Source of the DNA: Marivirga lumbricoides
Lineage (GTDB): Bacteria; Bacteroidota; Bacteroidia; Cytophagales; Cyclobacteriaceae
NCBI RefSeq assembly: GCF_014636295.1
Contig: NZ_BMEC01000009.1
Location: 221,355 to 285,354, forward strand
DNA length: 64,000 nt
Direction of reading: 5' to 3'
Below are positions 18,601 through 27,207 of this stretch, piece by piece; positions within the stretch are counted from its first letter, which is position 1, and each line of letters begins with the position of its first letter. The notes under the pieces were generated by a model. It was given only the letters and a program-made list of their open reading frames with translations. It was not told the origin of the DNA and did not search any database. Made by a program: the position numbers and the translations under genes.

Positions 18601-21541
18601 TACTGGGACCAGAAACTTGTTCCCACAAAGTAAAATCAACAGTTCCATCAGAATCCGAAGCTGTTCCAGTAAGGTTAACCGTATTTTGAGGTAAGGTAAT
18701 AGTAATGTCTTGACCAGCATTAGCACTTGGAGTTAAATTGGGTGTATTCACAAAAACTCTTACCTGATCATTTGCAGAAGCACCTCTATCATCAACAACT
18801 GTCAATCCAAAAGTGTATATCCCCTCTTCTAATCCTGAAACACTTAAATTTTGCACCTCAAAGTTATCTATATCATCAATATTTCGGTCTCCTGCATCTA
18901 TAACACTCCAAATATATGAGACAATAGAACCATCTATATCTGTGCCTTGTCCCATAAGTGTGGTGCTATTATCAGGTAGAGTGAGAAATACATCCTCTCC
19001 TGCATCAGCAGTTGGAGGAACATTTGCAGGTTCAGGCAAAACTGTTACTGTTACCTGGTCAGTGTCGTTTGCACCAGAATCGTCAGTTACTGTTAATCTA
19101 AACCTATAAACTCCTTCAGTAAGTCCCTCGATTAATGTACTAGCTTGCGAAGGATTTACAATAACAGCTGTATTGGGCCCTGTAGACTGGGTCCAATTAT
19201 AAGAACTAATTACACCATCATTGTCCGTCCCACTTCCTTCTAGTCTTATATTATCATTTGGAAGAGTAATCGTTATATCCTCCCCAGCGTCTGCAGTAGG
19301 CACTTGATTTTGTGGAGGAAACACATATATCTGTACTTCATCTTGCGCTGTAGCTCCGTCATCGTCTGTTACAGTAACTGTAAATTGATATATGCCTTCC
19401 ACTAAATTAGAAATAGTAACTTCTGCGCTATTAAAAGAATCAAATACGGCTGAATTTGGTCCTGATACTTGCTGCCATAAGTAGCTCTCAATAGTACCAT
19501 CGGAATCGGTAGCAGAAGCAGTAAAACGTGTAAAACTTGTGGGTAAAGTTATATACCTGTCATCACCTCCATTTACTACAGGCGGCTCATTAGGAGGCAA
19601 AGGCAAAACTGTTATTTGTACATTATCAGTATTTGAATCACCTTGATCATCGGTAACTGAAAGAGAAAAAGTATATACTCCTTCTACTAAACCTTCTGCT
19701 ACAGTTGCTTCATTAGCTGGATTTATAATAGTTGCCTGGTTAGGTCCGTTTAGTTGTCCCCAAAGATAGCTTACGATATTTCCGTCAGTATCTGTTCCTG
19801 ATCCATTCAAATTCACTGTATTTTGTGGAAGTGTAATAGTTTGATCAGCACCTGCATTTGCTTTTGGAGGATCATTCGGAGGCGAAGGCAGTACATTAAC
19901 TATAACCTGATCGCTGTCTGTGTCACCATCATCATCTGTCACTGTTAAAGTAAATACATATACTCCCTGGATCAAATTACTAATTCCAATTTCAGCCATA
20001 TTTAAATCACTTGTAGCAGCGGTATTAGGACCAGAAGTTTGCACCCAGGAAAATGATATAACATTTCCGTCCGGATCAGTTGCAGACCCGGTGAGTGTGG
20101 CAGTATTTTCAGGTAGGGTTAATTCTAAATCATTACCTGCATTTGCTACCGGAGGAATATTAGGAGGCTCAGGCTGAACTGTTACATTTACATTATCTGT
20201 GACTGAAGCCCCATCATCATCTATAGCAGTTAAGCTGAAAATATAACTACCCTCTACTAAATTATCTACTAAAGTATTTAACGAGTTAGCAGATGCTATT
20301 CCTGCAACATTAGGTCCGGAAACTTGTTCCCACAGAGTGCTTGCTATAGATCCATCGGGATCGGAAGAGGTACCGTTTAAAGTTAAAGAATTAGTGGGAA
20401 GCGTAATTACTTCATTATTTCCTGCGTTTACCGTAGGAGGTATGTTCACGGGTTCCGGCAGAACTGTAATAATTACCTGGTCAGAAGCAATTAAACCATC
20501 ATTATCTGTAACGGTAATTTTATAATTATACACGCCTTCAATTAAGCCATTTAGAGACAGGGTGAGTTGATCTAAAGGACCTGATGTCGGAGAATTGGGG
20601 CCTGATACTCTTTCCCACTGAATGTTAGTTAATTCCCCGTCAGAATCACTTGCTGTTGCAGATAATTCAACTGAGTTTTCAGGCAATGTAATTGTAATAT
20701 TGTTACCAGCGTTAACTGTAGGTGGACTTGGCGGCTGAACACCTAATCTCTGAGCCAAAAGCCACTGATAAAGATTAGGTGTATGTAGAGAATTATCCAC
20801 TCGATAAGCCTTATTCCATGTTTCAGAATGCCCTGCATTTTCATAAATAGTGAATATAGGAATAGGGTCAGGATCACACGCAAGCATTCCATTTATAGGT
20901 CGCTGTCCGGAAGAGAGTGACATTGCATTGTCAGCATCCCCATGAAAAGCCCATACTGGAATATTGCTTTGAGCTACAAAACAAGCTTTTTGATAATCTC
21001 CTCTTCCCGCAATTGGAGCTAAAGCGGCAAAGATATTTTGAGCATTTTCGTCACTATAAGACACCTTCCAGGTTCCTTCCCCTCCCATGCTTAAGCCTGT
21101 CATGTAAACTCTATTAGGGTCAATTCGATAAGTCTCTAAAGCATTATTTATAAAAGGTATAATTTCATAACCCACAAAGGTCCACCTATTTGTCTGGGGG
21201 GATAAAACGATAAAGCATTCTTCTACTCCATTATACTCAAAGCACATAGTATGTCCATCCCGAATATACTTAGGAGGACCATTTCTTTTTACTTTCTCCA
21301 GAGCATTGGGAGACCCATCTCCTCTTTCTCCACTCCCATGTAAAAAAATAATTACAGGATATAAATCATTATTTTCATTATAACCAGGAGGTAAGTACTC
21401 TAAGTACCCTTGCCCATTCTCATCTCTCTTTGCCGTTTGCTGGGCTATTGCGCTATGAGCAATTAAATAAAAGAGCAGTATAAAAACTGATACAGGAATT
21501 TGCAACCATTTTGTTAGTAGTTTTATACATGCAGTCCGCAT
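15626..21541 (-). CDS. giant T9SS type B cargo: esterase module plus 17 PKD-like repeats
   Basis: A 1971-residue secreted protein. An N-terminal signal peptide (ending AIAQ, about residue 34) precedes an alpha/beta-hydrolase (about 45-270) with FLHGSGERGDG, nucleophile S151 in GLSMGGEG, acid candidate D202/D204 in HGDADN and H238 in AGHSETW. From about 273 to 1885 there are 17 tandem PKD/REJ-like repeats of about 95 residues, each opening with PP.xxAG.D..xTLP and containing a D.DG.I turn. The end (FTPNGDGINDVW to the C-terminus) is the gliding-motility-associated type B T9SS sorting domain. The hydrolase is related to that of the 3124-residue protein. No promoter was identified upstream. It is probably a cell-surface esterase on a long stalk; the substrate is unknown. 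Confidence 0.88.
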   Translation of the reverse strand: MRTACIKLLTKWLQIPVSVFILLFYLIAHSAIAQQTAKRDENGQGYLEYLPPGYNENNDLYPVIIFLHGSGERGDGSPNALEKVKRNGPPKYIRDGHTMCFEYNGVEECFIVLSPQTNRWTFVGYEIIPFINNALETYRIDPNRVYMTGLSMGGEGTWKVSYSDENAQNIFAALAPIAGRGDYQKACFVAQSNIPVWAFHGDADNAMSLSSGQRPINGMLACDPDPIPIFTIYENAGHSETWNKAYRVDNSLHTPNLYQWLLAQRLGVQPPSPPTVNAGNNITITLPENSVELSATASDSDGELTNIQWERVSGPNSPTSGPLDQLTLSLNGLIEGVYNYKITVTDNDGLIASDQVIITVLPEPVNIPPTVNAGNNEVITLPTNSLTLNGTSSDPDGSIASTLWEQVSGPNVAGIASANSLNTLVDNLVEGSYIFSLTAIDDDGASVTDNVNVTVQPEPPNIPPVANAGNDLELTLPENTATLTGSATDPDGNVISFSWVQTSGPNTAATSDLNMAEIGISNLIQGVYVFTLTVTDDDGDTDSDQVIVNVLPSPPNDPPKANAGADQTITLPQNTVNLNGSGTDTDGNIVSYLWGQLNGPNQATIINPANEATVAEGLVEGVYTFSLSVTDDQGDSNTDNVQITVLPLPPNEPPVVNGGDDRYITLPTSFTRFTASATDSDGTIESYLWQQVSGPNSAVFDSFNSAEVTISNLVEGIYQFTVTVTDDDGATAQDEVQIYVFPPQNQVPTADAGEDITITLPNDNIRLEGSGTDNDGVISSYNWTQSTGPNTAVIVNPSQASTLIEGLTEGVYRFRLTVTDDSGANDTDQVTVTVLPEPANVPPTADAGEDVFLTLPDNSTTLMGQGTDIDGSIVSYIWSVIDAGDRNIDDIDNFEVQNLSVSGLEEGIYTFGLTVVDDRGASANDQVRVFVNTPNLTPSANAGQDITITLPQNTVNLTGTASDSDGTVDFTLWEQVSGPSTASIVNPLSLSTRVTNLSQGIYIFNLHVEDNDGLADNDEVRITVKPAPPNVPPNVNAGNDVQVTLPVAQLTLNGTANDTDGSISNLTWSQLNGPTTLTGRNLNTRRATFSGFAEGNYTIRLTATDNDGAQGSDDVRIIVLAAPGNQLPTVDAGPNITVTLPTTTTTLNGSAFDIDGSITSFNWTQISGPNAANIVMAAQNSTQVDNLQEGIYTFRLSVEDNDGGEAFDQVNVRVNPEPANQPPIVVATTNKIINLPQSGLSLSATASDSDGSIATIQWSQQSGPATATLTNSNSLNLGVENLIVGTYIFRITVTDNAGVSAFDEVNVRVLEALANQPPTVNAGQNQLIFAPQSSVEVSGHVEDGDGSISSVLWTMISGPNTPVIANASSVDTEISNLVLGTYVFRLEAIDNQGLAGFDQLSIRINEQSVNLPPNASAGANKVLVLPQNFTTLEGEASDPDGNIQSIQWVQEFGPAGTILNGEDQAELSVSNLSAGFYVFRIMVTDNNGASDFDDVSVTVNNAIPKSPPTVNAGEDINVILPEESIQLEGSATNTDGTIVEVLWEQLSGPSTAAIDNATVFETSVSDLDVGTYIFRLIVKNSENLQNFDLITVHALANQAPFAFTSSDTTLALPVTDFVAIGEGIDNDGTITGNKWKQLSGPNEAEIDNANLAETAISNLIVGKYQFEFRVTDNKGAESFDILNVEVVDNSENIAPLVDAGEDIVVTLPLNSAKLVGQSSDTDGSIVTVEWVQLNGPNNALIESPNSAETNISDLVEGSYQFEFRVVDDRGAESTDVVNVIVNKEAQNKAPIITMADDITLQLPENSTLLSAETEDIDGSISRYQWKKIEGGEYTFATPNQEQTLVENLEEGRYVFLLEVDDNEGLRSTGEIRVFVIAPEEPPVIDPEFTKLFTPNGDGINDVWVSEILEELGTCSVIIFNRLGVKIFEEENYQNDWNGTDQNGRLVEEGAYFYIISCENNFVKKGGVRVKK
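15890..20725 (-). repeat. 17 tandem PKD-like coding repeats
   Basis: Internal repeats of roughly 290 bp encoding the PKD/REJ-like domains. Copies are clearly related but diverged, so the array looks old rather than freshly expanded. Boundaries are approximate, from residue counting. Confidence 0.8.
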
Positions 21542-21732
21542 AAATATACTCTTTATATCGTGTAGATTACTAAAATTTATTGATAAAATTATAGTATAAA
21601 ATCTTATAAAAAAAACTAATACAGTAAAAACATACTTATTCTCAGATAATTGACCAATTAAGGATAATATAGGATGAATACAGGTTAATAATCGACAAGT
21701 AAAATATTGAAAATTAAAACTGAGGCAGTAAA

Positions 21733-22608
21733 TTAATTAGCAAGGTTCCAGAAAACACCTTTGTAAAAGGACTTTAAACTTTGAAAATCTCTTTTGAAAA
21801 TATAAAGCAATGTACTTTTAGGCATAGTAAATATTAAGAAAAACAATACCCATGATAGTCTTTTCACTCCTTCTGTATTTCTTCTTAAAAAAAGGATTCT
21901 ATTCCTTGTCATGTAGTAAAGTTTAAAAGGTGAGTTTTTACCCACACTCATTGATTCTTTATGAAATATAGTAGACTTACCAATTACCCATGTCTCATAA
22001 CCTTTTTTTTGCGCCCGGGTACACCAATCAAGTTCTTCATAATACAGAAAGAAAGACTCAGGCATTAAACCTATTTCTTCAATCACCTTATCCCTCACTA
22101 ACAATGCCGCTCCATGAATCATCCCGGTCTTAAAGTTAAAATCATACTGTCCATGATCCTCCTCCTTAAAACCTAAGCGTTTACTCCTTCCGGTTAATAA
22201 ATTTACTTTGCTATTCCCAGCATACTGAATAATGTTGGTATTAAAATATTTGATGAGGGGAGAAGCCATTCCTGCATTTGGGTGACTTAGAAAATGATCT
22301 ATTAAAGGCTCTAAAAAATTAATTGGAACCTCCGTATCATTATTAATAAATAGCAGATATTCTCCCGAAGCTTGTTTAATTGCCAAATTGTTACCTCCGG
22401 CAAAACCCAGATTCTTCTCACTGATAATAAATTTAATTTCAGGATACTTCTGCGTTAAAGGCTCCAAAGGCTCCTGTTCAGAACCATTATCAACGATAAA
22501 AACTTCAACAGGAGAGTAGCTAATCTGCAGAATACTTTTAATAAACTCTTCCGTTATTTTTGTACCATTGAAATGGACACTAATAATGGATACTAAAGGA
22601 TTGCTCAT
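21733..22608 (-). CDS. family 2 glycosyltransferase, WbbL/rhamnosyltransferase-like
   Basis: A 291-residue GT2 enzyme. It opens with VSIISVHFNG, the nucleotide-sugar strand; DNGSEQ, FAGGNN and the FINNDTEV metal-binding variant follow at about 35-95, and the acceptor-side YYEELDWCTRAQKKGY lies near 195. These are hallmarks of the rhamnosyltransferase-like GT2 branch that builds O-antigen and exopolysaccharide repeat units. The C-terminal ~50 residues are hydrophobic and basic, suggesting peripheral membrane binding. Only three bases separate it from the preceding GT2 gene, so the two are one unit. Donor and acceptor are not predictable from sequence. Confidence 0.9.
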   Translation of the reverse strand: MSNPLVSIISVHFNGTKITEEFIKSILQISYSPVEVFIVDNGSEQEPLEPLTQKYPEIKFIISEKNLGFAGGNNLAIKQASGEYLLFINNDTEVPINFLEPLIDHFLSHPNAGMASPLIKYFNTNIIQYAGNSKVNLLTGRSKRLGFKEEDHGQYDFNFKTGMIHGAALLVRDKVIEEIGLMPESFFLYYEELDWCTRAQKKGYETWVIGKSTIFHKESMSVGKNSPFKLYYMTRNRILFLRRNTEGVKRLSWVLFFLIFTMPKSTLLYIFKRDFQSLKSFYKGVFWNLAN

Positions 22609-22611
22609 TCT

Positions 22612-23817
22612 TTAAGCTTTGCTTTTTGGCGTTTCACCATGTGGAGTATGTATAAACTTTTTATTAGCTCCTTTCAACTTAAACATTAGAAGAAGCATTT
22701 TTAAAAAGATGCCAGGCAGTAAGATAATTGACTTTACTAGCCTACCATTCAGATATTCTTTTGAAATAGCAAGAAAAACGCCTACATCCACTAGCACTGC
22801 AACTAAAATATATAACCCTAACTGAATTTGTAAAACAGAAAAAACGGCTGTTAGCACTATAGCTAAAACTAGTATAAAATTAACCAAACCTATATTCAGA
22901 AGCCTGGGTAATTGAATATTTCGTAATATAATACTGTTGAATAAAACAAAATTACCCTTAAAGAGTGCTGCCAAACCTTCAGTAAAATAAAGTCTTAGAT
23001 AATGATATTGACTTGATATCCATCTTTTTCGCTGATTTTCAAAAACCTCATTCTTTTCAACCTTTTCATCTCTTATTACTGCATTTTCTGAGTAATAAAC
23101 CTTCACCCCTTGCTTTACGAGTCTTAATTCTAACTCCCTGTCAAACCCTCCTATAGAGGCCATCTGAGCTAGTTCTGACTTTAGAAGTGCAAAACTAAAG
23201 GACATACCTGAGCCTTTTAAAGACGAAGAGCAGCCCAATGCAACACTACCTTTGCCATAAATATTATTATTAATATCCTCACTTAACCCATCAAGGTATG
23301 CAAGCGTGGACATATCATTCTTGGCTGCACGTCTTCCCTGAATTGCTTTAAATCCTTGCTGATGCAGCGTGTTCATTCTCTCCAAAAAGCTTTCATCCAT
23401 CAGATTATCTGCATCCAGAATAACAGCATAATCGTAGCCTGAGCCATCTCCAATCCTACCTAATACTTCATTTAACGCTTTTACTTTCGTACTTTTTTCA
23501 AAGGAAACTATTTCTGTATGAATTGGTAATTCAGCTAACTGCTTTAAGGTTTCCTGTTGAAAAGAGTCAGCAATTACAACAATATCAAATTTATCTTGCG
23601 GGTAATTTTGTTTAACAGCGTCCTTTGCCACGCTTACTATTACTCCATCCTCTTTATACCCAGGAATTAATACAACAAACCGACCTTTCGCTGTTGAGGC
23701 TTTGGTGGCTTTGGATCGATAGAAATGCGAAGCAAATCCAAACATAAAAGTATACAAACCTACATAGAGAAAGTAAGCTACTACTATAAGTTCGAATATT
23801 AAAAAGATAGTCTTCAA
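22612..23817 (-). CDS. membrane GT2 glycosyltransferase, processive type
   Basis: A 401-residue glycosyltransferase with an N-terminal membrane segment (about 5-30), a cytosolic GT2 domain (about 45-290) and two to three C-terminal membrane segments (about 300-385). DAD is seen in VILDADNL, an acidic GGFDRELEL region follows, and QRKRW matches the Q(Q/R)xRW motif of processive synthases such as cellulose and hyaluronan synthases. This points to synthesis of a polymer or lipid-linked glycan at the inner membrane. It lies upstream of the WbbL-like gene. A terminator at 23844-23889 separates it from the sugar-transferase gene, so it probably has its own promoter or depends on read-through. Confidence 0.88.
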   Translation of the reverse strand: MKTIFLIFELIVVAYFLYVGLYTFMFGFASHFYRSKATKASTAKGRFVVLIPGYKEDGVIVSVAKDAVKQNYPQDKFDIVVIADSFQQETLKQLAELPIHTEIVSFEKSTKVKALNEVLGRIGDGSGYDYAVILDADNLMDESFLERMNTLHQQGFKAIQGRRAAKNDMSTLAYLDGLSEDINNNIYGKGSVALGCSSSLKGSGMSFSFALLKSELAQMASIGGFDRELELRLVKQGVKVYYSENAVIRDEKVEKNEVFENQRKRWISSQYHYLRLYFTEGLAALFKGNFVLFNSIILRNIQLPRLLNIGLVNFILVLAIVLTAVFSVLQIQLGLYILVAVLVDVGVFLAISKEYLNGRLVKSIILLPGIFLKMLLLMFKLKGANKKFIHTPHGETPKSKA

Positions 23818-23843
23818 TGGAATGTTCTTTTTTTAAAATAAAA

Positions 23844-23889
23844 TAAAAAAGCCGCTCATAATTACCAAAAGGTTAAGATGAAAACGGCT
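23844..23889 (-). terminator. intrinsic terminator after the sugar transferase gene
   Basis: On the minus strand AGCCG...CGGCT, with a partly paired interior containing ACC/GGT, is followed immediately by TTTTTTATTTTATTTTAAAA. It sits between the sugar transferase gene and the membrane GT2 gene. Confidence 0.75.
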
Positions 23890-23911
23890 ATTCTAATGTG
23901 ATTTAAGTGCG

Positions 23912-25033
23912 TTAAACTCTTTCTTCCTGAACTAAAGCAGGAAATGTTTTCAAAAGGAGTTTCATATCTTTCATGAACGAATTCTCTTTTGCATAGGTAA
24001 CATCCAAAGAAATTCTTTCTGCTTCCGACATGTCAGCTTTTCCTCTTTTAGTTACCTGCCACAAGCCAGTTATACCAGCAGCGGCCATAAATCTTAAAGC
24101 GCACTGATCTTTAGTCAACTGCTGCGCCTCATAAAGAGGAAGTGGTCTGTTACCTACAATTGACATATCTCCTCTCAGAACATTAATGAGTTGAGGCAAT
24201 TCATCAAGACTAGTATCTCTAAGAAATTTGCCAAATCTTGTAATTCTAGGATCATCTTTTATTTTGAAGAAAACAGGATTAACTCCATTACTTTCTTTAT
24301 TGCCGCTGTACTGATTTAAGTGATGTAATTTACTTAACTCTTTATCTGCTCCGGCTGACATAGATCGGAATTTCATAAAGTTAAAAACCTTGTATCCCAC
24401 ACCAGCTCTTTTAGAGATATAAAAAACAGGCCCTTTTGATTCTAATTTAATGATTAGCGCAATAACTAACATGAGCGGACTAAGCAAAAGCAGCAATGTC
24501 CCTGATACTAAAATATCAAATACCCTCTTTGTAGTAGAAATCTTAAAAGATATTCCGTCCTCCTTTTCACTATTTTCTTCTTTGGCTAATTTCTTAAATA
24601 ACTTTAAAAAATCGATCCAATAATTAAGTTTCTCAGGATTAAATATAGTAGGAAAGCAATCATCAGCTCCATGCTTCAAAACCTTCTTCTTGTTTTCAGA
24701 ATCAATTTTATCCGAAACTATAATAAGAGGAATAATGTATCCTGAAGTTCTTATAACATGCCCCAAAGAACTTAAATTCTCAAAAAATATTCCGTCAATA
24801 TAATTTGTAAAAAATATAACTGCGTCAGGAGCTTCAGAAAATTTTATACTCTCTAAATGTCTTAAAAGAGAGCTTACTGTAAATTTTTCTGTACTCTCAA
24901 AATCTTTTAATTGTTCAGTTTCATAGTATTCACTACTCACACAATATAATTTCTTTTTGAAGGTAGGATTTTTTACTAAAACCTCTTTAAAATCTTTGTC
25001 TACCAAGTAATTTATGGATTCCATATCTTTCAA
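23912..25033 (-). CDS. polyprenyl-phosphate sugar transferase with degenerate receiver-like N-terminus
   Basis: A 373-residue protein in two parts. Residues about 170-373 are a bacterial sugar transferase (initiating phosphoglycosyltransferase): a membrane hairpin (FDILVSGTLLLLLSPLMLVIAL), then KRAGVGYKVFNFMKFRSM, FLRDTSLDELPQLINVLRGDMSIVGNRP and a GITGLWQV motif. Such enzymes put the first sugar phosphate on undecaprenyl phosphate. Residues about 65-150 look like a receiver domain (DAVIFFTNYIDG, IPLIIVSDK, KKVLKHGADDCF) but lack the phosphoacceptor aspartate and the KPF lysine, so it is a pseudo-receiver. It overlaps the upstream stand-alone receiver gene by four bases. The enzyme class is secure; phospho-relay control is inferred. 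Confidence 0.88.
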   Translation of the reverse strand: MKDMESINYLVDKDFKEVLVKNPTFKKKLYCVSSEYYETEQLKDFESTEKFTVSSLLRHLESIKFSEAPDAVIFFTNYIDGIFFENLSSLGHVIRTSGYIIPLIIVSDKIDSENKKKVLKHGADDCFPTIFNPEKLNYWIDFLKLFKKLAKEENSEKEDGISFKISTTKRVFDILVSGTLLLLLSPLMLVIALIIKLESKGPVFYISKRAGVGYKVFNFMKFRSMSAGADKELSKLHHLNQYSGNKESNGVNPVFFKIKDDPRITRFGKFLRDTSLDELPQLINVLRGDMSIVGNRPLPLYEAQQLTKDQCALRFMAAAGITGLWQVTKRGKADMSEAERISLDVTYAKENSFMKDMKLLLKTFPALVQEERV

Positions 25034-25410
25034 TTTTCTACTGTAGATTCAATAACTTTATCTAATAATTTATATAATTGTGATGGATCGAAAGGTTTAT
25101 CCAGAAAACCTCTTGCCCCGGCACTAAAACATCTTTTTTTGAAAGGCTCGTCCGTTCTGCTAGATACCATTATAAAAGGGATATCAGAAAACATTCCACT
25201 TTGAGACAAACTGCTAAGGAAATCATACCCATTCATTTTTGGCAATATAAAATCAGATAGAATCACTGACGGCATATTGCCCTCTGCCAACCACTTCATT
25301 CCTGACAAGCCATCGTTTTTAAAAACTAACTTGTACTTTTTTTTCAATAAAACATCCAATAGTAATCTCATTGGCTCATCGTCTTCCATTATAAGAATTG
25401 TATGCTTCAT
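25030..25410 (-). CDS. stand-alone response-regulator receiver
   Basis: A 126-residue single-domain receiver with the full active site: acidic pair D10/D11, phosphoacceptor D53 in ILSDFILPKMNG, S83 in the Thr/Ser switch position and K105 in DKPF. There is no output domain and no kinase nearby. Its stop overlaps the start of the sugar transferase, whose N-terminus is itself a degenerate receiver, so the natural reading is a phosphorylation-controlled partner of that enzyme. It could equally be a general CheY-like output for an orphan histidine kinase elsewhere. About 450 bp of AT-rich non-coding DNA lies upstream. Confidence 0.9.
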   Translation of the reverse strand: MKHTILIMEDDEPMRLLLDVLLKKKYKLVFKNDGLSGMKWLAEGNMPSVILSDFILPKMNGYDFLSSLSQSGMFSDIPFIMVSSRTDEPFKKRCFSAGARGFLDKPFDPSQLYKLLDKVIESTVEN

Positions 25411-25864
25411 TCGATGTAACTTATTTACTAATCTTTAATTAATAACTTCTAATACTAAATTAACAAGTTAGAAAAGTATTAATAATTTCTTGTTTTATTT
25501 TAAGAATATAAAGATAAGAATTATTCGCTTTGCAAAACAAACATTAGATGGTTATTTTATAGTTAATTTTTAAACTAATCGTTAAGTGCCTTTATTATTT
25601 AGTCTAATATGGTAATTTTTAAGATTAAACTATAGTTAATGGGTCAATTTCATACCTAAACATTACATTAAATCAACAAGGATTATCTACTCATTTAGAT
25701 GATATATTAAATTTCATTCACCTAAAACAACAGATGTAAGAAAGCATGTTTAAACAACGATTTTAACATGTATTAATATGAAATAATAAAACATTTATTT
25801 TTTTAGTTGATTATTTTGGTAGTAGCTAAATGACATGACTAAAAATATATTTAAAATGGCGAGA
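25411..25864. other. intergenic region, no gene seen
   Basis: About 450 bp of very AT-rich sequence between two minus-strand genes. I see no RNA gene and no clear terminator or consensus promoter. Its length suggests it holds the control region of the receiver/sugar-transferase pair, but nothing specific supports that. Confidence 0.4.
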
Positions 25865-26071
25865 CTAATGGTCCAATTCAAAAAATTCATAATCGCTACC
25901 TTTTCCGTATGCGGTTAATTCACTTAAAAGATACCTTTCTAATGTATGAATATCTTCGCAAAGAAAATCCTTTTCACCTAACGCTTTAACAGTTGTGAAT
26001 TCATGATATTCCCGAATGTTTCTTAAAAAATATTTTTTTCCTACTCTTACCGAATCAACAGAAATAGACAT
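25865..26071 (-). CDS. small conserved-looking protein of unknown function
   Basis: A 68-residue protein I cannot assign to a named family. It starts MSISVDSVRVGKKYFLRN and ends YEFFELDH, with no signal peptide or membrane segment; the predicted pattern is short beta strands with one helix (EDIHTLERYLLSELTAYG). The balanced charged composition and a start immediately followed by a clean frame make it a plausible real gene. It is transcribed divergently from the next gene, with 185 bp between them. Confidence 0.6.
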   Translation of the reverse strand: MSISVDSVRVGKKYFLRNIREYHEFTTVKALGEKDFLCEDIHTLERYLLSELTAYGKGSDYEFFELDH

Positions 26072-26204
26072 GCTTTAATCAAATTAGTTTTAAAAGCGTT
26101 TTTAACCAACAATAGCTGAAATCCTTAATTCTCTCTTTGTGAATTTAAATACGCATCTAAAATAAAAGTGTTAAGTGAATTAGTGATAATTTAAATTGAG
26201 GGTT

Positions 26205-26212
26205 TAATTTTG
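26205..26212 (+). promoter_or_regulatory. -7 element upstream of the 173-aa gene
   Basis: TAATTTTG, an exact match to the Bacteroidota TAnnTTTG -7 box, 44 bases before the ATG at 26257. No clear -33 TTTG at the right spacing was seen. Confidence 0.4.
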
Positions 26213-26256
26213 GCCAGTAAAAAAATCATCCCTTATAAATTTAACTCATACATGAT

Positions 26257-26778
26257 ATGAATAAGAAATTTGTCATTCTAGGCTTAATATTACTTTTAGC
26301 TGTAATTATTTATTACTGGCTTGGTGGTTTTAAATCTATCCGGAAAGAAATCATTAAAGATACCAACATAACAGTGTTGGGTTTCTACTATGAAGGAAAA
26401 ATAGGGTCTGATTCTCTGCAGAACTTATTTGAACAAGCCAGACAATTAGTTCTAAAGGAAGAATATGCAAAGTCAATAGCTCTTGTTTATTATGGGGAAC
26501 CAAATGAAAACACTGGAGAAGTGAAAAATTTCATTGGTGTACAAACAGATAATACCGCTATTAAAGCCAAACCGTACAATTGGGAATATAGGAAGTTTAA
26601 AAGAAACAAAAGCATTATGGGGTGTATTGAAGCTAATGTATTAGCAATGCCTACACCTGATGATATGGTTTCTGAACTAAAATCTTTCGCCCTAGAAAAT
26701 GAAGTTGCGCTTGACTCTATTTTTATCGAATATTATAGAGGCCCGAATAATGTTTGTGTAGAGCTATTATCTAAGTAA
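26257..26778 (+). CDS. membrane-anchored protein, possible GyrI-like fold
   Basis: A 173-residue protein with one N-terminal membrane segment (about 4-23, FVILGLILLLAVIIYYWLGG) and a soluble remainder. The soluble part has alternating strands and helices (NITVLGFYYEGKI, LQNLFEQARQLVL, SIALVYYGEP, NFIGVQT), reminiscent of the GyrI/SOUL-like small-molecule-binding fold found in AraC effector domains, but no diagnostic residues are evident. It stands alone on the plus strand between minus-strand genes. Function unknown. Confidence 0.65.
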   Translation: MNKKFVILGLILLLAVIIYYWLGGFKSIRKEIIKDTNITVLGFYYEGKIGSDSLQNLFEQARQLVLKEEYAKSIALVYYGEPNENTGEVKNFIGVQTDNTAIKAKPYNWEYRKFKRNKSIMGCIEANVLAMPTPDDMVSELKSFALENEVALDSIFIEYYRGPNNVCVELLSK

Positions 26779-27207
26779 TTAATAAAAAGGCAAAACAACG
26801 CTTAAATTTAGCGAAGGCCCCTACAATGGCAAGCAATAATTAAATATCGGAACTACTCTTTTCCAGTTTTTAGCAGTAGACTAAAAAAGATTGATTAGGG
26901 GGGTTGAGTTGAAAGAAGGTTGGCTTATAATAAAAGATTTTCAAAGCACGCTCTGATGACACATTTATACGCTAATTAGTTAAAAAAATATTTAACACTT
27001 ATGCCTTAATGCCTTTCCTGCAAAATTCGCATATTAAAAAGCTTTCAACCTTAAATTGTAAATCGAAAGGCCGCTTCAACAATTCGTCATGTGTCTTATA
27101 TTATGATTAATAAAATTCAATTCACATGACTCTTCTGAGAGATAGTAGATTCTAACAACTTTAAGAAAACCAAATATAATCCACCTCCATACCTCCAGAT
27201 AAAACAC
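26779..27207. other. intergenic region with one inverted repeat
   Basis: About 430 bp between convergent genes. GTCATGTG (27086-27093) and CACATGAC (27123-27130) form an 8-bp inverted repeat with a 29-base AT-rich loop. No U-tract follows, so it is not a classical terminator. I see nothing else. Confidence 0.45.

Noticed and set aside
17192-20525. Several 60-117 codon frames on the plus strand opposite the PKD repeats
   Set aside because: They are antisense shadows that recur with the same period as the repeats and show no independent coding features.
15890-20725. CRISPR-like regular spacing of repeated sequence
   Set aside because: The period is about 290 bp, the copies are diverged, and the reading frame is continuous: these are PKD-like protein domain repeats.
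27086-27130. Inverted repeat GTCATGTG/CACATGAC as a terminator or IS end
   Set aside because: No T-tract and no transposase or target duplication nearby; kept only as a structural note.
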